The translations under genes and the position numbers were made by a program. A stretch of DNA of 64,000 nt from Gordionus sp. m RMFG-2023 (lineage: Eukaryota > Nematomorpha > Gordioida > Chordodea > Parachordodidae): assembly GCF_954871325.1 (NCBI RefSeq), contig NC_088777.1, positions 3,970,509-4,034,508 on the forward strand, given 5' to 3'. Numbering within the stretch: position 1 is the stretch's first letter; every line of letters begins with the position of its first letter. Of this stretch, positions 1 to 11,938 are shown piece after piece. Under the pieces are notes generated by a model. That model was given only the letters and a program-made list of their open reading frames with translations. It was not told where the DNA came from and did not search any database.

Positions 1-401
1 TTTGTGATTTTTAAATTTTATCATGTGTATTAGAGGTCTGCATTGGGCGGGGTTTCGGCCAGCCCGCCCACGCCCGCCCATCTAAGTAGGCGGGCGGGTG
101 GGCGGGTAAAAAAATTTTCGAAAATGGGCTGGCGGGCGGGTTAAAAAATTGAAACTATGGGTAGGTGGGTGGGTGGGCAGGTTAAGAAATTTAAACAATG
201 GGCTAGCGGGTTAAGGAAATTTAAAATTTTTGTTCAAAAACAAACTAAAGAAAAATCATAATTAATTATATGATCAAGAACAATTTTTATTGTACCAATC
301 GTTTTTTTTTAAGTGAAGAACACTTTACTAGTTGTTCGACATCTTTATCTAATTGTTCCCACCATATATAATGTCTCGAATGGATTTCATTGATGTGATA
401 C

Positions 402-1126
402 CCGGATGTCCCCTATGCAATATATGTAAAACTCTTCACTAAAGTGAGTACGGAATGATAATATGCCATTCCAAAATAAAATACCGACATCATTTTATAT
501 TTCATTTATTCTTATTCTAGAAGCTTATAATTCTGGTGCTTGATTTTGTATATTTGTACCATTTATTAATATTTTTACTCTTCTTAAAATTGGATCTTTC
601 GCGGTTTCCTCTCTAAGTTCTTTTCTTGGTAGAGTTAATGTGTCATAAGTAAGATTTCTTATATATTTCACTGTTTTATTTTCGCTTGTTATTCTATCAT
701 CCTTTTTCTCAATTGGATTTCGCGATAAAGCATCTGCAATTATATTGTTAGAGCCATTCTTATACATTATATCATAATCATATAGTTATGAAATTTTTCT
801 ACGCCGTTTATTATTGCTTTTGCTTCTTTGTCTATTGTAGAATAATTCTTTTCAGCGTCTTGTAAAGTTCTTGAGGTGTAAGCTATTGAAAATTCGTTAC
901 TATTATCATATTTTTGCATGAGTACACCTCCAAATCCTTGGTTATATGCATCTGTTTCTAATAACTCGAGGTCCGTTTATAAAACTGTATAGTGTTTTGT
1001 TCTGTTACTATTCCGAATGGCATGAAGGCAAGTACAAAAATAGCTCGGTATTTTATTTTGGAATGACAGATTATCATTTTTAACTCACTTCAAAAAAGTT
1101 ACATATATTGCATACATGACATCCGG
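402..1126. mobile_element. Nested 725-bp TIR element inside the hAT transposon
   Basis: About 90 bp at each end (402-492 and 1038-1126) form an inverted repeat beginning CCGGATGTC and including gcaatatatgtaa and cattccaaaataaaatacc in both arms. No clear target duplication was seen. The interior between the arms is occupied by a Ty3/gypsy pol fragment. It is nested in the hAT element, so it should be younger than it. Confidence 0.6.
493..1037 (-). mobile_element. Ty3/gypsy pol fossil (RNase H region)
   Basis: The minus strand reads as the RNase H/connection part of a Ty3/gypsy polyprotein, including the family-typical NNIIADALSR motif and an upstream stretch with the GGVLMQKYD type of RNase H sequence. 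Only this part of pol is present. No LTRs, protease or integrase were recognised next to it. It is a broken fossil, and its position between the arms of a TIR element is notable. Confidence 0.7.
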
Positions 1127-1139
1127 ATCTCCTTGAGGA

Positions 1140-1345
1140 AGAGGATATATTTCAAACGGATATCCTACTTTGGTGGAAACGACAAGAGATTAGCCAAAGT
1201 CATCACGATTAGCAAAAAAATTTTTGTCAATTCCTGCAACTAGTGCTTCTTCTGAACGAGGATTTAGCATTGCTGGAAGATTTTTAGAACAAAGAAGAAC
1301 GTGTTTGTATCCAGAAAATGTCGATTCATTGTTATTTTTGCATTA
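1140..1345 (+). pseudogene. hAT transposase C-terminal dimerisation remnant
   Basis: The plus strand reads LAKKFLSIPATSASSERGFS followed by IAGRFLEQRR and NVDSLLFLH, the signature of the hAT C-terminal dimerisation domain (IPATS..SER.FS). An in-frame stop (TAG) lies just before the motif, and the upstream DILLWWK motif sits in another frame, so the gene is dead. It supports assignment of the 31-1734 element to hAT. Confidence 0.75.
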
Positions 1346-1742
1346 TAATTACATATAATATCAATTTTATATTTATATTCATTTCATAAATATTCTATTT
1401 TGTAAATTGTCCATAATTTAAATTGAATATTTTTTTTATTCTAATTAATTTCCTAAATTATAAACTTTTTGTAGAGGTGTAATGCTGAAATATTTTTATT
1501 AGATGCTTAAAAAATTGAAAGAATGGTCATAATTAAATTTTATTAGCCAAATTTTTTTATAAATAATGGGCGGGGGGGGGAGGAGGTAAAAAATTTTAGA
1601 CTAATGGGTGGGATTTGCGGTTATATATTTTTTTGAAACTATAGGCGGGCTGGGGAGCGGGTTAAAACTTTTTTAAAACATTGGATGGGCGGGCTTTTGG
1701 TCCAAAATCCTGCCCCGCCCAATGCAAAACTCTAATGTATAT

Positions 1743-3035
1743 TAAATTTACTATATAATATATCTGTTCTTTACATATTATAAATTTATGGAACTACTTT
1801 TAGACAATTTTAATTTTTAGATAAATTTGATTTATATAATAAAATTATTTTATGAATGCTTTTATTTTATAAAATATAAATTATAATTAAAAATAATATT
1901 TATCAATTTGTTGATGAATTTCAATTGATAAAAATAAGAAATTTTTACTGGCGGAAAAATAAAAATAGTTGCATGCATCCTTTGCGTATGATAATATTTT
2001 TAATTTATCAAAGTCACGAATGTAGACAAAGAAAAATCCGGGATTGTTAAAATGCTATCGGGTTATATGTGTTCAATATTATTTACATAAATAGTTTATT
2101 TTACTGCATTAAAGATTACATGAATGTCTACACATTGGCAACGAGGATGGGATTAACCTGAACAAATGAAATATATTAATGAATCGACTATTGAAATAAA
2201 ATTGTGGATAGGAATTTAGACAATGAAGAAATTATGTTGTAATGAATGAATTATTATGTAATGGTTCTGATATTGAATGATTTATTATAATTCCTGACAA
2301 AAAAAAATTGGAATGAATAAATTAAAATGTCCATTAAGATTAAATCTAATAACTTAAATGAAAATGTAGAAGTATGAAGTATATTCAGGCTAATTATATG
2401 TAATTATACGATGATTTGATTATGATGATTGAGATGCCGTCCAAGAGATAACGGGATCCTCGAGGACCGTTCAAAACACCATTGCGACCAAAGGTTTGCC
2501 ACTGCACGAGGATGTTTTGGATTGGATAAAGAAGTTGGGGGAGAGATGTAGTGATTAGCTTCCTCACATGGGGATTGATATACAAGAATTATTAAGTTGG
2601 ATCATGTGATTGGAAATTGAGTAAAGTTCTAGTAGAATGATAGCTGGCTGGTGATTATGGATTTTATACATGGAATGTTAAATTACATAAAGATCACAAT
2701 CGCTTATCTTTCTACAATTATTTTACCAAAAACAACGGACTTGTAAAATTATTTAGTCAAGTTATTGCCACCCGGATCGGTAAATTCAAAATTTATCACT
2801 ACCTTGCTGGAACACAGGCCTATCGGAATCATGATCAACGCAATCATTGACTAAGCTACAGACGATATATGAATTAAAACATAAATTTTTTTTATTATTT
2901 ATCATATGGCATTTCTGACGGGCTTGGTAATTAATAAAAATCATGAAAATACAGTGCACTCTTGTAGCGTTAGTCAAAATATCTTCCCAAATGAACGAAT
3001 GAAATTCAGTGAATATTCAAACTCACGCTCCTAAA
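1743..3035. other. Intergenic DNA, no gene recognised
   Basis: This is mostly AT-rich sequence. A short, more balanced stretch at about 2425-2545 reads openly on the plus strand (SSRTVQNTIATKGLPL, then DVLDWIKKLGE) but has no start, splice context or recognised family. It may be an old transposon scrap. Nothing else stands out. Confidence 0.4.
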
Positions 3036-4634
3036 ATGTCAAGTAGATAGTAAATATTTTAATATGACTTTAATTACATTTCCTATGTAGTGCGGGTATA
3101 TTTATAAAAGGTGACTCTCAAAGATATGAGTTTTTACCAAATTTCTGGATGAAATTAGTAAAGCATGAAGACTATAGACATCCTCCAAATGTTGTTAAAT
3201 TTGAAGTTCATTTAAAGTAATATTTAGATATGATTGTTATAAATTTAGATTGTAGCATGAGTAAATTTGATATAAAAAATTATCTTGAAAAAATTTACAA
3301 TGTTCCTGTTGCTTGCATATGTACAAGGATAAAGGATGGTAAAAACATATTTTAAGATTTAATCATAAATATCATTTAGAAAATATTGTAATTTAACTTT
3401 TTAATTAGCTTTTATAAAAAAAATAATTATAACTAGAAATCACCACTTTTTTTTCAAAAGTATAGATAATTTATGAATACCTATAAGGAGTAATTTATAT
3501 TTTAAAGATTTCATTAGAAGCAGATTATCAGAATTTTAAAAGTACTATTACTTTATTTTGCTTTTTTCTTAAAACCTGGGATCAGCTTCATATCCAAATG
3601 TTGAGTATTATTTTATTCATAATTATTATATGATTTAAATTATCATTGTTAAAAACGTCCATTGGCTTATCATACATTTAAGGTGGGTATGGGCAACTAT
3701 ACAATGGCAATCCAGTTCGTAGACCTGACATCAAATTTGCCTATATAACTTTAGTAAATAATTATTATTTTTTACAATATGAAAATTTTATGTTACTAAT
3801 TATATTCTATTTATGAATATAAAGCACTTAAAATCTTTTACTTTATAAATTATTTTATAAAATTTCTTCCCAAAATTTAAGACATAGGGTCAAATTATTT
3901 TAGATAATTGGATGTCATTTTACTTTATTTCTATATATTTTTAAAAAAATTAGTAAAACTATCAGGAACTACAAATTCAATTTTTCAGTCTAACCTGAAA
4001 TTTTAATAATTTTTTTAATCCTTAGGAGCCCATATAAAAACCACAAATTGCTCTTACCTAATTCCAGAGAAATTCAAATTATCTCATTCTGTAACATTTA
4101 AAATTTAAGATCTGAAGCTAACTTCTGATAAAGACATATTTAATCTTTATTTTCTTTGTGAGGGATAGAAATTTAAATTATATTTTAAGTGTTTTACTAA
4201 AACTAATTGTAAAAATGAACCACTGGCTCAAGCTTTGCCTGACATTATTAAAATATTTGCCCAGCTCATAGTTTATGATTATTTATTATTAGATCGCAAA
4301 ATATACTTTGAGCTGGTAGGTAAATTATAAAAAGACTGTTTCAAAACTTATATATTGGCTAAAAAATTATAAATTTGAAGCAAACTTTGGCCAATTTTAT
4401 TTTATCAACTGGAAAATTTGATTTTATAAGATTTTAATTAGTTAATCTTAATAATATGTTTTTTAGGGACTTAATCAAACCTTCCAGTTTCCCAAAATCG
4501 AAGATAAAGATAAAACTCAGCCTAAAGAATTAGAAGGTCAAAAGGAAGTTGAAGAAGAGTTGAAAAAATTTGATTCAAATATCCAGAAGAAAATTCAGAA
4601 CAAGCCCAATATACCTTTATGGTTTGGGATTTAA
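3036..4634 (+). CDS. mRpL23: Mitochondrial ribosomal protein L23 (uL23m)
   Basis: This is a component of the mitochondrial large ribosomal subunit, expected to bind 23S-like rRNA near the exit tunnel. Five exons join in frame: 3036-3049, 3091-3216, 3256-3338, 3683-3753 and 4467-4634, giving 153 residues. All introns are GT-AG, of 41, 39, 344 and 713 nt. Family landmarks are MSSRY at the start, FLPNFWMKLV (about residues 18-27), FDIKNYLEKIYNVPVA, the RRPDIKFAYITL strand and the C-terminal PLWFGI just before the stop, matching the WFG end of animal L23m proteins. The start is the ATG of the 14-nt first exon, which aligns with the usual MSTRW start. No stop or frame break was found in the joined exons, so it looks functional. 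Length is close to the usual 150 residues. Confidence 0.93.
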
Positions 4635-4862
4635 TAATTAAATATTATATAAATTTTTTACATGCATTATAATATATTTTTCTCGTGATATAAAATATAA
4701 TAAAACTGCATCCATTTTTTGTGTATTTTACTAGAATTGTCCCTCGGAACGGACATATTTGGAAATTATTTGCCTTTTAAAATTTATTTGGAACAGGAAG
4801 TAAAACCCATTTTGAAATTTCTGGAATAGATTCTTAAAGAAAATGCAAGGCGTTATATATAT

Positions 4863-5058
4863 CAGAGACCTGCAGGCCAAGCCCAAAACCTGGGTACACG
4901 AGCTGGGCTGTATTTTAATTTTTTGAATATACCCTGGCGGCAGGGCCTAAAACTTATTTTTTAAATACCTGGAATGGGCTATATATTTAAAACGTTATTA
5001 TTAGATATAAAAATTTAAAAAAATCTGGGCTGTGCAAATGTGACCTCTGCAGGTATGA
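4863..5058. repeat. Short MITE-like repeat with GC-richer core
   Basis: The left end CAGAGACCTGCAGG and the right end tgacctctgcagg form an imperfect inverted repeat. Internal phrases such as gggctg and cctggcggcagggcc are GC-richer than their surroundings. It resembles the other AGATCTGCA-type hAT-like MITEs in this window, but no target duplication is clear. Confidence 0.45.
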
Positions 5059-5059
5059 T

Positions 5060-6574
5060 ATATTTTTAGAATATTGTGTCGTCTAGGGATTCATTTTAAA
5101 GAGTTTTAGTTATTAAAGGGCTGGACAGTCGGATGAGACCATAACGTCAATCTCGTCTAATATAAGCTGAGTACTTAAAAGTTGTTTCTGTATACGAATT
5201 TTATCAAGGCTATTGCTGTTATACAATAACTGTTAAAAAAAAACATTTCTTTTTGCTCTTCTTTTCTTTATTTGTTAATGCTGAGTAAATTAAAGCACAA
5301 TATAATAAACGCTAATACTAAGCCTAGCAAAACAAGCTTGTTTTTATACATAACAAATATTATATCTATTATTTTAGAAACACATTAATTTATGATAATA
5401 TTAAAAAAAAACAGATGGATTCCAAAACAAAATAAATTGAAAATATAAAATTATCTAAATCAAATCTCCAGTTCCTTATCCTATGTATAAAATCCGAGGT
5501 CAATTATTTGGATTAGAATAGAACAGCGAAAGCTGTGTTGCACTAAGCACTCTTGCTTATTTTAAAATTGTTAAAAATTATTACAAAAATATTTTATCCT
5601 ATATTATTTTTGTATTATAAATTATATACAAAAAAAAAATATATATATAGGGGTAAAAAAAATTTTTTTGTATATAATATATAACTTTTTTAAGTAACGA
5701 GTGACCCGTTAATTTTTTGATAGTCAGCAACGCACCTTACTTTTTTACAAGGTAGTGAGTAACGGTAACGCTTTTCTTTTTTCTGATGTGACAAGTAACG
5801 CGTTTATTTTTTTAAGCAGCCTATATGATCGGAGAGGAGGGTAGGAACAATTTGTATCCTTTTATTTAGGGTAATAGGGGGTCTGCGCCTTTATGGCGGT
5901 AGGATAAATTTATTGGGGGCTAATCCATTTAATTTTGAGATGAAATATGATAAAATATATTGCTGTAAAAATAAAAAAAATTATTTTAGACATTTATAAT
6001 ACAATGATATTGCTGATCATCAACCGAAACTATATATTGCAAACAATCATAGACATAATTTTCCAAATAAAACTTTGTGCTATTATTATTCTCAGCAAAC
6101 TTATACTCATGTCAAACAACATTATGATTTTTTTACGAAATAAAAGGAAAATATTAATTGAAATTATGATTAAAAAATAAAATTGAATAATGTATATTAA
6201 AATACCTAACAAATTCAATAATGGCGATCTAAAAATTTCAACACTTCCCTTCATGAAAGAATTTCTCATAAATGAATCATTTTGAAATTGAATTAAATTA
6301 TTAGTATCAGCCCTATAAGAATTAGGCTGATAATCATATATGATAGCGAATTTTGATTCAAGTTACCAAATTTAGTAGTTTAAATATTTATAAAGCGTCA
6401 AAACATTCACTATTTTATCTGTTTCGAGCACTATTTGCCGTATTAATTTTGTTGAGTCTTGTCTTAAATATGATATGATACTGATTTTTATAACGGGATT
6501 TTTGATATTTACTAAAAAAAAAATTGAGATGTTTTTAATAGAAGGAAGAGGGTAATCTTTTAGCTAAATACTAG
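5060..6574. other. Intergenic AT-rich DNA
   Basis: No gene or recognisable element was seen. At 5695-5815 the words gtaacg and aacgcgtt recur several times in both orientations, suggesting a degraded repeat. The short open frames at 5947-6269 are low-complexity I/L/N/K sequence and not convincing. Confidence 0.35.
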
Positions 6575-6580
6575 GATTGC

Positions 6581-6671
6581 CCAATGACATATAATAATAC
6601 CTAGACTGACGATTCATTCATTAAAATGCCTTTTTAAGCACGTATAAATGCAAATCAGCTGGAGACGCCAT
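6581..6671 (+). repeat. Left terminal inverted repeat of the 5.35-kb element
   Basis: It contains ctagactgacgattcattca and ends gctggagacgccat. The same string appears reversed at 11854-11932. The difference in arm length comes from a short insert near the middle of the left copy. Confidence 0.85.
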
Positions 6672-7200
6672 AAACGAAGAGGAAGACGAAAGAGACGGGT
6701 TCGGAGGTATGACAGGTTCCTTATTTCCTTTTCTTACCCCTGGCGGGGGCCGCGTCCTTCCTTTCAGGGCGTTTGCGGTAACCGGAAGTGGAGGTGCCTG
6801 TTCGGCCCCTATCTCGAAAGGGCGCGGGGTCTTGATAAACAGTGATGTTTTCTCCGCATAAAAATTTCTCCTGGTAGGAAGCATTGTTATTCCTTGCGGT
6901 TTTCCAGTTCCAGTGAATGGCTAAAGCTAGTACTCGAATCCTTTTGGCTTGAATCTTTAGCATTCTGATGTCGGATTCCGGCGACAGAATCTCTATCACT
7001 TCAGCGATTTTGATCTCATGACGGTCTCTGTCATTAGCCTTGCATCTGGGCTCGAGGAGATCTTGCTGGAGGCCTGCCTAAACTTTCATTAGTCTATCGT
7101 AGGCTTCGGCCGGTACCAGAAGCACCTCTACCGCCGCCTCCGGTACAACTCGAACCACCAGCGACACCGTTCCTTGCTATGTTTTGCCCTTTCAGGCAAA
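6640..7200 (-). mobile_element. GC-rich unassigned ORF of the retroelement fossil
   Basis: This stretch is much richer in G and C than its surroundings and reads openly on the minus strand with a very basic C-terminus (KDAAPARGKKRK). It lies 3' of the RNase H region and is separated from it by about 150 bp of AT-rich DNA. A nucleic-acid-binding (Gag-like) role is only a guess. It is treated as part of the same broken fossil. Confidence 0.4.
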
Positions 7201-7362
7201 ACATGGAAATAACCGGACATCTTGGCCTTTATGGCTTCAATATCCCAAGGCCTTTATTTTCAATCAAAAATGTACAGTACAAACAATAGAAAAATAAACA
7301 ATGATATAATTAACGTTATAATAAGTATTTATATAAAATAAATATTGCGGGATGACTCGTTC

Positions 7363-9449
7363 TTAGTTAATTTTGTTTATTCTGTGTAGATTTTTGATTG
7401 AGAGTTTTTCAGGCCAATTCTTGGGAATCGATGGATAGTTGGTCCCAATTATACGATATAGTAGTTGCGTCATCTTCGGGTGCTGAGAGACCGGAAATAA
7501 GCGATGGCGTGTTTCGACTGAATTGGTGTACAAATAAGGATTTATCATCTTGTTGTGAATAGGTCCCTCGAAAAGACTGAGTTGCTCCCTGGCTGCCATC
7601 CAAGTTCTTGACGGAAGGTCGGCTGGGTTGTCCTCTGTAGGAATCCATTGTATGTTTTGCGATATAGCGGTGAAGTTAGGTAATCCTAGTTTGATCATGA
7701 TCTGCGTAATGATTATCTCCAGTGAGGGCGATCGTAATCCTCCTTTCTTGAAGGTATAGTAGGCCACCGAAGAGTCCGTGAATATCATAGGATGCTCATT
7801 GTTGCGGTGGATGGCCATGATGGCTCCCATTCTATGGGATATCGCGTGAATAGGGATATTGAATAGTAGACAGGCCTTATGCCACTGAAAGATTGTCGGG
7901 TTCCCAGAAGTTAATTCCCATATGGGAATTTGATGCATCGACGTAAACAGGTGAGTTGGCATAGTAATGTAAGGGTAACGGGGTAGCTAGTGCGTCGATA
8001 ATTAATCGTGCTTTGGTAAAGGCTAAGAAAGTGTCCACTATAGGTGCTAGTTGTCTGTTGTTCATTGTAACGTAGTAAGGGGAAAAGAGTCTGGACATGC
8101 CTGGTGTAGGCATAGTGGTTCACAACCCCTAGGACTCTATCTGCCAATTGTACCCCTATTTCCAGATGTTGGTAGGAGTGTCGCCGGAAAACTTCCAAGC
8201 ATTCGTGGAGTCTTCTTCTCGTACCTGTATCTGCTGATACTGTTTTGTTAATCAGATCGATGGGGACTCCTAAGGTAATGTGAGGTGTAGAATCCAGAAC
8301 TGATTTTTCGGGTGCTATTTGTAAACCCCATCCCTCGAGGGTGCAGCATAGTTATCGTGTCGACCATTTAACGTCGTTTTCGTTGGGCCCATAGATTAGG
8401 ATATCATCAAGGTAGACATTATAATTGGCCTTTCTAACCGTTTTGGCGCAGGCGTCCAAGATGATGGATTGGAGGCAGTAAGGACTAAAGGATGCCCCCA
8501 TGGGGAGGACTTTGTATCGGAAGTTACTGTTATCAAATTTGAAGCCGAAGAACTTCCTTACACTGCTGGACAGAGGGATGGAGAAAAAGGCTGACCTGAT
8601 GTCGATTTTACAGGCGTATGACGCTTGTTCGAGTTTAACTGACATCAGTGGAATTGATTTGAGCCGTAAGGGGTAGTGTAAGAAGTTTTTCGATACTTCT
8701 GAGAAATCACTAATAACCCGTGGTGCGCCGTTTCCCTTTGGGATCACGAATAATGGTGAGCATATTTGATCCTCGTCGGCAGGCTCTATGACGTCGGCAA
8801 CGATGAGTTGTCTGACAATGTCATGATATTTGTTATGCACGCCCGCGCGAATATTGTGTTTAAAGTATATGTTGTTGTTGTTGTTGTTTATTTTTAGGTG
8901 GTCAATGCGCGGGCGAAAACCTCTTTCAGCGACTCTCCTAGTGAAGGGCGACATAAGTGGTCCTACGGTGAGTCTTGCATTGCTGATGTTGAGGCTAGGA
9001 CGGGTGGCGAACTGTTCATCGGAAAAGGTGCTTCTAGGACCCCCGACGACGATACCATCGAGGATACCAGGTACGTTAGGTGTGTTAGAGGCTCCTTCCT
9101 GGGGCATACCAGGTTCGTCATCGGTGCTATAGACAGAGTCTTGTAACGCCGTGATGATTGACTGGGCTTCGCTATTGTCCGCAGAGCTACTTGATGGTAG
9201 CGAGTCAGAAAGGGGGCTTGTTGTCCACCATTCGGGTATACCAGAGTCTTCAGATAGGAAGGAAGGGATATCCGATTCTGACTGAGGGCTAACGTTGGGG
9301 TTATTGCACACAGGGGTATGATTGTTATCTATTGTAGGATCCGGGTCACTGTCCCCATCAGTGTAATGTGGCGAAAACATCTGCTCAGCTCCCTTAGAAA
9401 TTTTAAAAATGTCCAGGCTGACAAAAAATTTTATGAAATGGTTACCCAA
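7363..9449 (-). mobile_element. Reverse transcriptase/RNase H retroelement fossil
   Basis: On the minus strand this reads as an acidic, Ser-rich leader, then a reverse transcriptase (KIDIRSAFFSIPL, LPMGASFSPYCLQ, the YLDD active-site box in NVYLDDILIYG), then an RNase H-like region (VYVDAS, FTDSSVAYYTF) ending NPADLPSR. The leader-RT-RH order and the DPSR/LPSR-type end are reminiscent of DIRS/Ngaro-type and pararetrovirus-type polymerases rather than plain Ty3/gypsy, but the family is not settled. No integrase, tyrosine recombinase or LTR was found. The element is broken in a handful of places. Its base composition differs sharply from the host, which suggests a fairly recent or foreign origin. 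Confidence 0.75.
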
Positions 9450-9783
9450 GTTTATAATTTTATATTAAATAAGGAATAAAATTATATAAAAATATAAAAT
9501 AAAATTATATAATTTTTGATAATTATCATTCATCATATCATATAATAATAGTTAATTTATATCTATTATTTTTATTTTTTTATTTAACATTATATAAGAA
9601 AATAAATATAACTATAAAAAAATAATAATATATTTATACTTTATCTATCTGTCTAGTCTACCCATATATATTTATCTAATTGGCCAGCCCTACCTTTATT
9701 TGATAAAATTACATCTAAAATTAACCTTAATTGTATATATCTTCAATTAATAATTATCGTTTTTTATTTAAAGATAGATTGAT

Positions 9784-10665
9784 ATGAGTCGCTGTACTTC
9801 ATGCAAGAATACAAGCTTAACTTCTAATAAAAAAATTTCTTTTCATAGGTTATATATTTTAATTTATTATTTTATAAGATTCTTTTCTTAATTTAAGACA
9901 TTAATATTATTTTTTTTAAGATTTCCTATCATGAATGAAATTTTATTATCAAAATGGCTAAAGGCAATGAATAAGGAAAATTTCACTCCTAATAAGTTTT
10001 CAAAGCTTTGTGGAGCCCATTTCAAACCTGAATGTTTTATGCCCTCACATTCAGGGAATGCTATTCTATAGGAAGGATCTGTACCATCCATTTTTAATTC
10101 CAGACCCCTTCAGGATGTATAAATATTGAATATATATTTATTTTAAATATTATATTTTTTTAAGATAACAAATATTCCATCGAATACAAATAATACTCCT
10201 ACAAGTTTTAACTATGTAGAAAAAAATGATCATACTTATGCTACTAATATTTACTCTTTAGCTAAAAAGGTAAAATATTATTACTTTATAAAAGATCAAT
10301 AAAAATTTTAATATTAATATTTAAGAAAAAATTAGAAATACCTATTAATACTCTAGAAGTGGAAGGCTTGGAAGAGCCTGTTAGAGATAATAGCCCAGTG
10401 AGCCATATTTATTACATTACTATATACATCAGTGATATGTTTTGATTTTATGGATAGCAATATATTTTTTTTATTATACAATACAAATAATATTTTATTT
10501 AAGAAAACATCTACCAGTTATCCAAAAGTGTATGTTATATTGGATGTATGCCATATGATGAAGCTACTTAGAAATCTGCTCGGTGATAAAAAAATTTTAA
10601 TCAATAATAATAATGGAGCTGTAATTACTTTTAAAATATTTCCTAAATGTTATTTTTACAAATAG
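9784..10665 (+). pseudogene. THAP-domain P-element transposase remnant
   Basis: A THAP zinc finger begins MSRCTSCKNTS and runs to FHR at the end of exon 1 (9784-9848). After a 72-nt GT-AG intron, exon 2 starts at 9921 with FPIMNEILLSKWLKAM, then LCGAHFKPECF, giving the C2CH pattern of THAP domains. A stop (TAG, 10069-10071) interrupts it just before EGSVPSIF, the usual end of the domain. Downstream, at about 10522-10600, the frame KVYVILDVCHMMKLLRNLL matches the D-x-x-H-x-x-K-x-x-RN motif of P-element/THAP9 transposases. The remaining catalytic domain is missing, so this is a dead fragment nested in the 5.35-kb TIR element. Confidence 0.75.
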
Positions 10666-10824
10666 ATAATAAATTGGAAATATATAAAAAATCTTCACAA
10701 TTTACAGGATAACGAAAGCTAAGGGCTGCTAATAAGAAGTTGACGAAAACCATTCTATTCGCAGGACAATAAATATATTGGCACATGATCTTTTTTAATT
10801 CATATTATGACTGTATATATTTAA

Positions 10825-10964
10825 ATATGGATGCTATATATTAATGAATTTTGTAATTTATCGTACATTATATCTATTTTCTAATTTATAATAAAATATG
10901 GATGCTATATTAATGAATTTCGTAATTTATGGTACATTATATCTATTTTCTAATTTATAATAAA
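10825..10964. repeat. Two-unit tandem duplication (about 70 bp each)
   Basis: The sequence atatggatgctatat through ctaatttataataaa is present twice in direct, adjacent copies with only a few differences, implying a recent local duplication in otherwise featureless DNA. Confidence 0.8.
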
Positions 10965-10969
10965 CTATT

Positions 10970-11853
10970 TCTTGTAATGATACAACATGTAATCTTATTA
11001 GAGGCTTTAGTATCTTGAAAAATTATTGATTTTCATCATATAATTAATATGTCCATTCTTCTAAAAATAAAGAGATAAGAGTAATAAGCTAAATTGATCT
11101 AAAATTAAGGTCATTTTTTATAAATGAGGTCTTAACATATTTTATTTTTATTAATCTTTATTTTATCTGTTTGAAAAAAAAATATATTAATGATAATTGT
11201 TTTATTGATAAAATAAACTGCATAATATAATGTAAGGAAGAACAAGTTGTATGCGATATATCTCTTGTTTGCAATACAGAATTTATCCTAAGAAATATAG
11301 TAAATCAATAATAAATATAATAAACATAAAAAATTGAATATTACAAAAAGGAATGATAAAAACTTATTAAAAATAATAAATAAAATAAAACTAATTGGAA
11401 AAAATAAATACCAAGAGATCAAGATTTTACATGGGTAAGGATATCCTAATAAAAGTAAAAATGGTTTAAATTTTCTCCATAACTGCGGTATGGTTGCTAA
11501 ATGTTAAATAGTTAATAAGATTCAATAACTCCTTAAAATATTAAATTCATAAGTATTTCATTTCTTTAATCATAATAAATATTATGAATAATATAAAAAT
11601 CATTTTGAATTGGACTTTAAGAAGATTAAACAAATACTATAATACTTTAATAAATACTACATATTTATTTATATGTAAAAAAAAATGTTATATTATTAAG
11701 AATATATCTGAAGCTAAGCATATATTTTTATATTATAAATATTATTGTAAAATCATAATTTATCCAGAATATTTGAAAGGATATTTTAATTGATATTCAT
11801 TATATTTTTTTTATATTATAAATTTTATCATCGATGTAACCAACATGGCGTCA
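10970..11853. other. AT-rich filler within the TIR element
   Basis: No gene was recognised. A 69-codon open frame at 11584-11793 is low-complexity I/Y/K/N sequence without any known motif and is not called. Confidence 0.4.
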
Positions 11854-11932
11854 ATGGCGTCTCCAGCTGATTTGCATTCATACGTACTTTAATGAATGAA
11901 TCGTCAGTCTAGGTATTATTATATGTCATTGG
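11854..11932 (-). repeat. Right terminal inverted repeat of the 5.35-kb element
   Basis: It is the reverse complement of 6581-6671 apart from a short gap and a few changes. It ends gtcattgg, immediately followed by the target duplication gattgc. Confidence 0.85.
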
Positions 11933-11938
11933 GATTGC

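Larger units (their letters stand above)
31..1734. mobile_element. hAT-type DNA transposon with nested insertions
   Basis: The ends form an inverted repeat: the left end starts TAGAGGTCTGCATTGGGCGG and the right end is its imperfect reverse complement. It is flanked by a near-perfect 8-bp target duplication, atgtgtat at 23-30 and atgtatat at 1735-1742 (7 of 8 bases), as expected of hAT elements. The subterminal DNA (40-200 and 1565-1725) is rich in ggcgggcggg-type runs, unlike the AT-rich surroundings. A hAT transposase C-terminal remnant lies inside. The element is dead and has itself been invaded. Confidence 0.75.
6581..11932. mobile_element. 5.35-kb TIR element with perfect 6-bp target duplications
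   Basis: The termini are long inverted repeats starting CCAATGACATATAATAATAC, 91 bp on the left and 79 bp on the right. Both flanks carry gattgc (6575-6580 and 11933-11938), a perfect 6-bp target duplication. The same TIRs bound a 230-bp MITE at 40547-40776, also with a 6-bp duplication. Inside lie a GC-rich reverse transcriptase/RNase H fossil, a THAP/P-element transposase remnant and AT-rich DNA. A 6-bp duplication does not fit hAT (8), P (7-8), mariner (TA) or Kolobok/piggyBac (TTAA). IS3EU and Dada are possibilities by duplication length only. The interior may be later insertions rather than the original cargo. Confidence 0.8.

Noticed and set aside
5947-6269. Overlapping I/L/K-rich frames on both strands
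   Set aside because: They are low-complexity AT-rich sequence with no motif.
8830-9146. Two plus-strand frames over the retroelement
   Set aside because: They are antisense to the RT fossil, which has clear motifs on the minus strand.
6581-11932. Polinton/Maverick assignment because of the 6-bp target duplication
   Set aside because: The ends start CC rather than AG, the element is too short, and no Polinton genes were recognised.
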